Below are positions 60,883-64,000 of a stretch of DNA of 64,000 nt, piece after piece (positions within the stretch are counted from its first letter, which is position 1; each line of letters starts with the position of its first letter). Both the position numbers and the translations under genes were made by a program. This DNA is from Hevea brasiliensis (taxonomy: Eukaryota > Streptophyta > Magnoliopsida > Malpighiales > Euphorbiaceae). The stretch is taken from contig NC_079501.1 in assembly GCF_030052815.1 (NCBI RefSeq), forward strand, positions 84,639,849-84,703,848, read 5' to 3'. The notes beneath the pieces were generated by a model, which was not told the DNA's origin, did not search any database, and worked only from the letters and a program-made list of their open reading frames with translations.

Positions 60883-62953
60883 TGAAGGAACGGAAGCGTG
60901 AAAAACACAAGTTTATACCATTGAATTCAAAAATTTTCACCTAGGGTCACATGCATCATGCAAGATTTATTTTTATCTATTTGATTTCAATGATAAACAA
61001 CATATTAAAATTCTTTTAATATGTTTTTTGGATCTGTATTTGCCATTTAAGATTTTAAAATTAATCAGATTAATTTTAGAACCCTAGATTAAATTAAGAA
61101 CGATTACACTAACCTCTTGATGCATTTGAGATTCGTCTTCAGGACACCAGATGTTGTCCCTCTAGCTTGTCCACACCAAGAACACCTATGGCAGCCCTTG
61201 AATAGCTTCTAACGCTTTTTCTATTAATTAGAAATTCAAGTTCTGCCTTTTAAGAGATTAGAGATGTAAACAGGACACTAGAAACAATTTCTAGCGTTCT
61301 TAATTCAAGAGATTGATGGCTAATCTCTTTGAATTGATGAGAGATGAAGAAGAATAGATGAAAACCCTCAAAGTGGCGTGACAAAGGAGAGGAGTGGCTG
61401 CTGGTTATTTTTTCTTTTCATAACCACACTTAAATAGCTAGGTTAACACATTAAACCCTTGCCACATGTCACCCTTTGATTAGCTCTAGGTTTAAGTGAC
61501 CCAATCACATTGTGCCAAGTGTCAAACCTATATTTAATCTTGATTTTAATCATCTTACATGATTAAAAAAACATTTGGCAAGCTTATGTGTAATCCCACG
61601 TGTCACCATCTCATGATGCCACGTGTCACACTGTGAAATGACCAAAATGCCCCTGTATCTTAATTTTGAGTTCTTAACCCAAGATAATTATTTTCTTCTT
61701 CTAATTAATTTATATCAAATATAAATTAATTAATTAATCTCTATTAATTAATTTCTCATCAATTAAATTCATATTTAAACACTTTAAATATAAATTTAAT
61801 TTATACTACACATCCAATAATCTAGATTTGGTTTCAAGTCATGCTAGGGACTTTGCAATTTAATTGCAAACTAAACCTATTTAATTAATCAATTAAACTC
61901 TTTAATTAATTAATTAAATCATATTTAAATAGGTGATAACTTGTGTATGTGTGTGACTTACTAGGCTCATCACTAATTGGCAATGAGACATGATATCAAC
62001 TCTTAATATCATCAGAACTCTTTCTTACCATAAATGATTTCTCTAAATCATTTTATGAACCTCATAGACCATGGTTAACACCTAGCATAGCATGCCATGG
62101 CCACCCAATTAGTAATAAGGTTTACCTTAAATGAACCTATAATCATATGTTACCATGCACTAGAATCTCTCTGTTACAAAATCCCAACTCAAGCTGGAGT
62201 CATGGTTTATGTCACTCCATTTGCTATGAATATTATGTTCTCTTTTAATTCCAGTTCTTGATTAAAAGATTTTCTCATCGAAACTCTTTTTCAATAACTA
62301 TCTGTCTGAACTTGAAACATCAAGAACAATTAAATGAACATAGGATTTTATCTCTATTTACTTAGAGGAACAGATTCCATCTTAATCAACACCTACCTCC
62401 ATATATAACTAGTAGGAGCCAACACATGCCCATATACCCATACATAGTATAAGTATGAAAGCAGTATCAAACTCAAACTACCTATATACAAGATAAGCTA
62501 TCTCAGTCTAAAGATTATATGCATCGATATGATTTATGACAAAACATTGACAAGAGTAAACTCCATGTGCTTGTCATAAGTGTCACCGGTTTGACTACTT
62601 ATCATTTATAAGTGCCTATCATGTTTGTTATATGGCATGAGACTCACCATACCATCTTATTTATATCTCATATAAATAACTTGGGAACAAACATGAATAC
62701 AATCTTTCTGGATAAGTCATGTCCTTATTATGAAGTATCCTCGATTGTGAACCTATTTATGATACTTCGTGCTAGAAATATTGTCACTCATATTCTTAAC
62801 AACTTAAGAATAATATTTCTAACAAAATATCAATGGACCTTTTCTATTACACATAAATATATTATGTAAACGGAAAAGTGGAAATGCCTTTTATTAATAA
62901 AAATATGTACAAGATACATACTAAATGATATGCTCTAGGGCATACTACTAACA
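60883..62953 (-). mobile_element. Solo LTR of the C1 family, nested in C2 RNase H
   Basis: 2,071 bp on the minus strand, TGTTAGTAG at 62953 to CCTTCA at 60883, with perfect GTGGC duplications at 60878-60882 and 62954-62958. It is much closer to the C1 LTRs than to the C2 LTRs. Small internal deletions (near 62270-62310) shorten it. Removing it and one duplication rejoins the C2 RNase H frame. Confidence 0.95.
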
Positions 62954-62958
62954 GTGGC

Positions 62959-63453
62959 GACCTATAATTGGATGGTTACACTGATTCTGATTTTCAATCA
63001 GATATTGATGATAGAAAGTCTATCTTTGGCTTTGTGTTCATTTGTACTGGAGGTGCAGTTCATTGGAAGAGTTCCAAACAGAGTATGACTATTGATTCCA
63101 CTATAGAGGCCGAGTATATTGCTGCATCAGATGCTACAGAAGAGGCTGTTTGGATAAAGAAGTTTGTGACAGAACTTGCAGTAGTTCCTTCTATTGAGTC
63201 AGTAGTTCCTCTCTACTATGATAACAATGGGGCAGTCATTCAGGCTAAGGAACCCCGATCTCACTAGAAATCTAAATAAATAGAAAGGTGCTACCATATT
63301 ATCATATAGATAGTTGGGCGAGGCAATGTAGTCATGCAGAAAATAGCATCAGTCGAAAATCTAGCTGATCTATTCGTGAAGGCTATGTCACAATTTCAGT
63401 TAGACCGACATCTTGAGAAGATGGGTCTAAGATACTGTAATGAATGGCTCTAG
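62959..63453 (+). pseudogene. C2 RNase H, 3' part
   Basis: Continues from 60882: DGYTDSDFQSDI (Asp), STIEAEYIAA (Glu), YDNNGAVIQ (Asp) and the C-terminus LRYCNEWL. Stops are at 62966 (TAA for CAA), 63267 and beyond. Confidence 0.9.
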
Positions 63454-63458
63454 TGCTA

Positions 63459-63466
63459 ACGGGAGA
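63459..63466 (+). promoter_or_regulatory. C2 polypurine tract, mutated
   Basis: ACGGGAGA; C1 has GTGGGAGA at the same place. Confidence 0.75.
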
Positions 63467-63467
63467 T

Positions 63468-64000
63468 TATTAGTCGTATGTCCTAGAGCATATTATTTTG
63501 TATGTGTCTTATACATATTTTATTAATAAAAGATAATTACACTTTTCTATTTACATAATCTATTTATGTGTAATTGAAAAGGTCTGTTGATAATTTTGTT
63601 AGAAATTCTATTATTAAGTTATTAAGAATATGAGTGACAGTATTTCTAGTACAAATTATCATAAATTGGTTCACAATCGAGGATACTTCACAAAGAACAT
63701 GACTTATCTAGAAAGATTGTAATCATATTTGTTCCCAAAGTATTAAAATGAGATATTAATAAGTTGGAGTGGTGAGTCTCATGCCACATAACAAACATGA
63801 TAGGCTCTTATATATGATAAGTAACTCGAACCAGTGACACTTATGACAATCACATGGAGTTTATTCTCGTCAATGCATTGTCATATATCATATCAATGCA
63901 TATAATCTTTAGACCTGAGATAATACAGTTATTTTGTATATAGGTGGTTTGAGTTTGATACTGCTTTCATACTCATACTGTGTGTAGATATATGGGCACG
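63468..64000 (+). repeat. C2 3' LTR, cut by the window edge
   Basis: The first 533 bp of the LTR. It begins TATTAGTCG, so the terminal TG has mutated to TA. It matches 53491 onward. Confidence 0.9.

Larger units (their letters stand above)
53491..64000 (+). mobile_element. C2: older Ty1/copia retrotransposon, runs out of the window
   Basis: 5' LTR 53491-55584, primer site, leader, gag, protease, integrase, reverse transcriptase, RNase H (interrupted by a solo LTR) and 3' LTR from 63468. The five bases before it are TTTGA; the matching copy lies beyond 64000. The first 240 bp of its LTRs differ at about 19 positions (about 8%), so it is older than C1. It belongs to the same lineage but a different subfamily. 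All genes are heavily damaged. Confidence 0.95.

Overview
This is nuclear DNA of a flowering plant, most likely a eudicot. It is AT-rich and made almost entirely of transposable elements: Ty1/copia and Ty3/gypsy LTR retrotransposons, L1-type LINE remnants, a CACTA end and a non-autonomous terminal-inverted-repeat (TIR) element. I found no intact host gene, tRNA, rRNA, CRISPR or bacterial-type operon. The species cannot be read from the sequence.

Left half (1-28341). The left edge is a copia LTR on the minus strand (1-949), followed by one end of a CACTA transposon and a (TG)29 tract. From 2244 to 27060 lies a nested stack. An old low-copy locus ('copy A', 2244-2782 and 24663-27060) is split by a copia-type LTR on the minus strand (2794-3541 plus 23469-24655). 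That LTR is split by a gypsy element on the minus strand (G1, 3542-23468). G1 is split inside its RNase H domain by a solo gypsy-type LTR on the plus strand (S1, 5463-18406, duplication ATGAT). S1 is split by a structurally complete copia element on the plus strand (C1, 6067-15619, duplication AGTGG, two LTRs of about 2.1 kb). Removing S1 restores the G1 reading frame. A TIR element (27061-28338) then separates copy A from a second, less interrupted copy of the same locus.

Middle (28342-37934). Copy B (28342-31112) is followed by about 4.5 kb of AT-rich sequence with no recognisable gene, and then two LINE 3' ends arranged tail to tail (plus strand 35595-36156; minus strand from about 36330 up).

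Right half (37940-64000). A large Tekay/Del-type chromovirus (G2, 37940-53025, duplication GAGAT) sits inside the minus-strand LINE, whose reverse transcriptase part resumes at 53031-53490. The 3' LTR of G2 carries a 3.7 kb solo LTR (S2, 47636-51335, duplication TAGGG). An older, decayed copia element on the plus strand (C2, 53491 to beyond the window) follows. Its RNase H domain is interrupted by a solo LTR on the minus strand of the C1 family (60883-62953, duplication GTGGC).

All element genes are broken by stops and frameshifts, so nothing here is autonomous. The interest lies in the order of insertions, the A/B duplication, unusual hairpins, and C1, which has young LTRs but lacks its protease.
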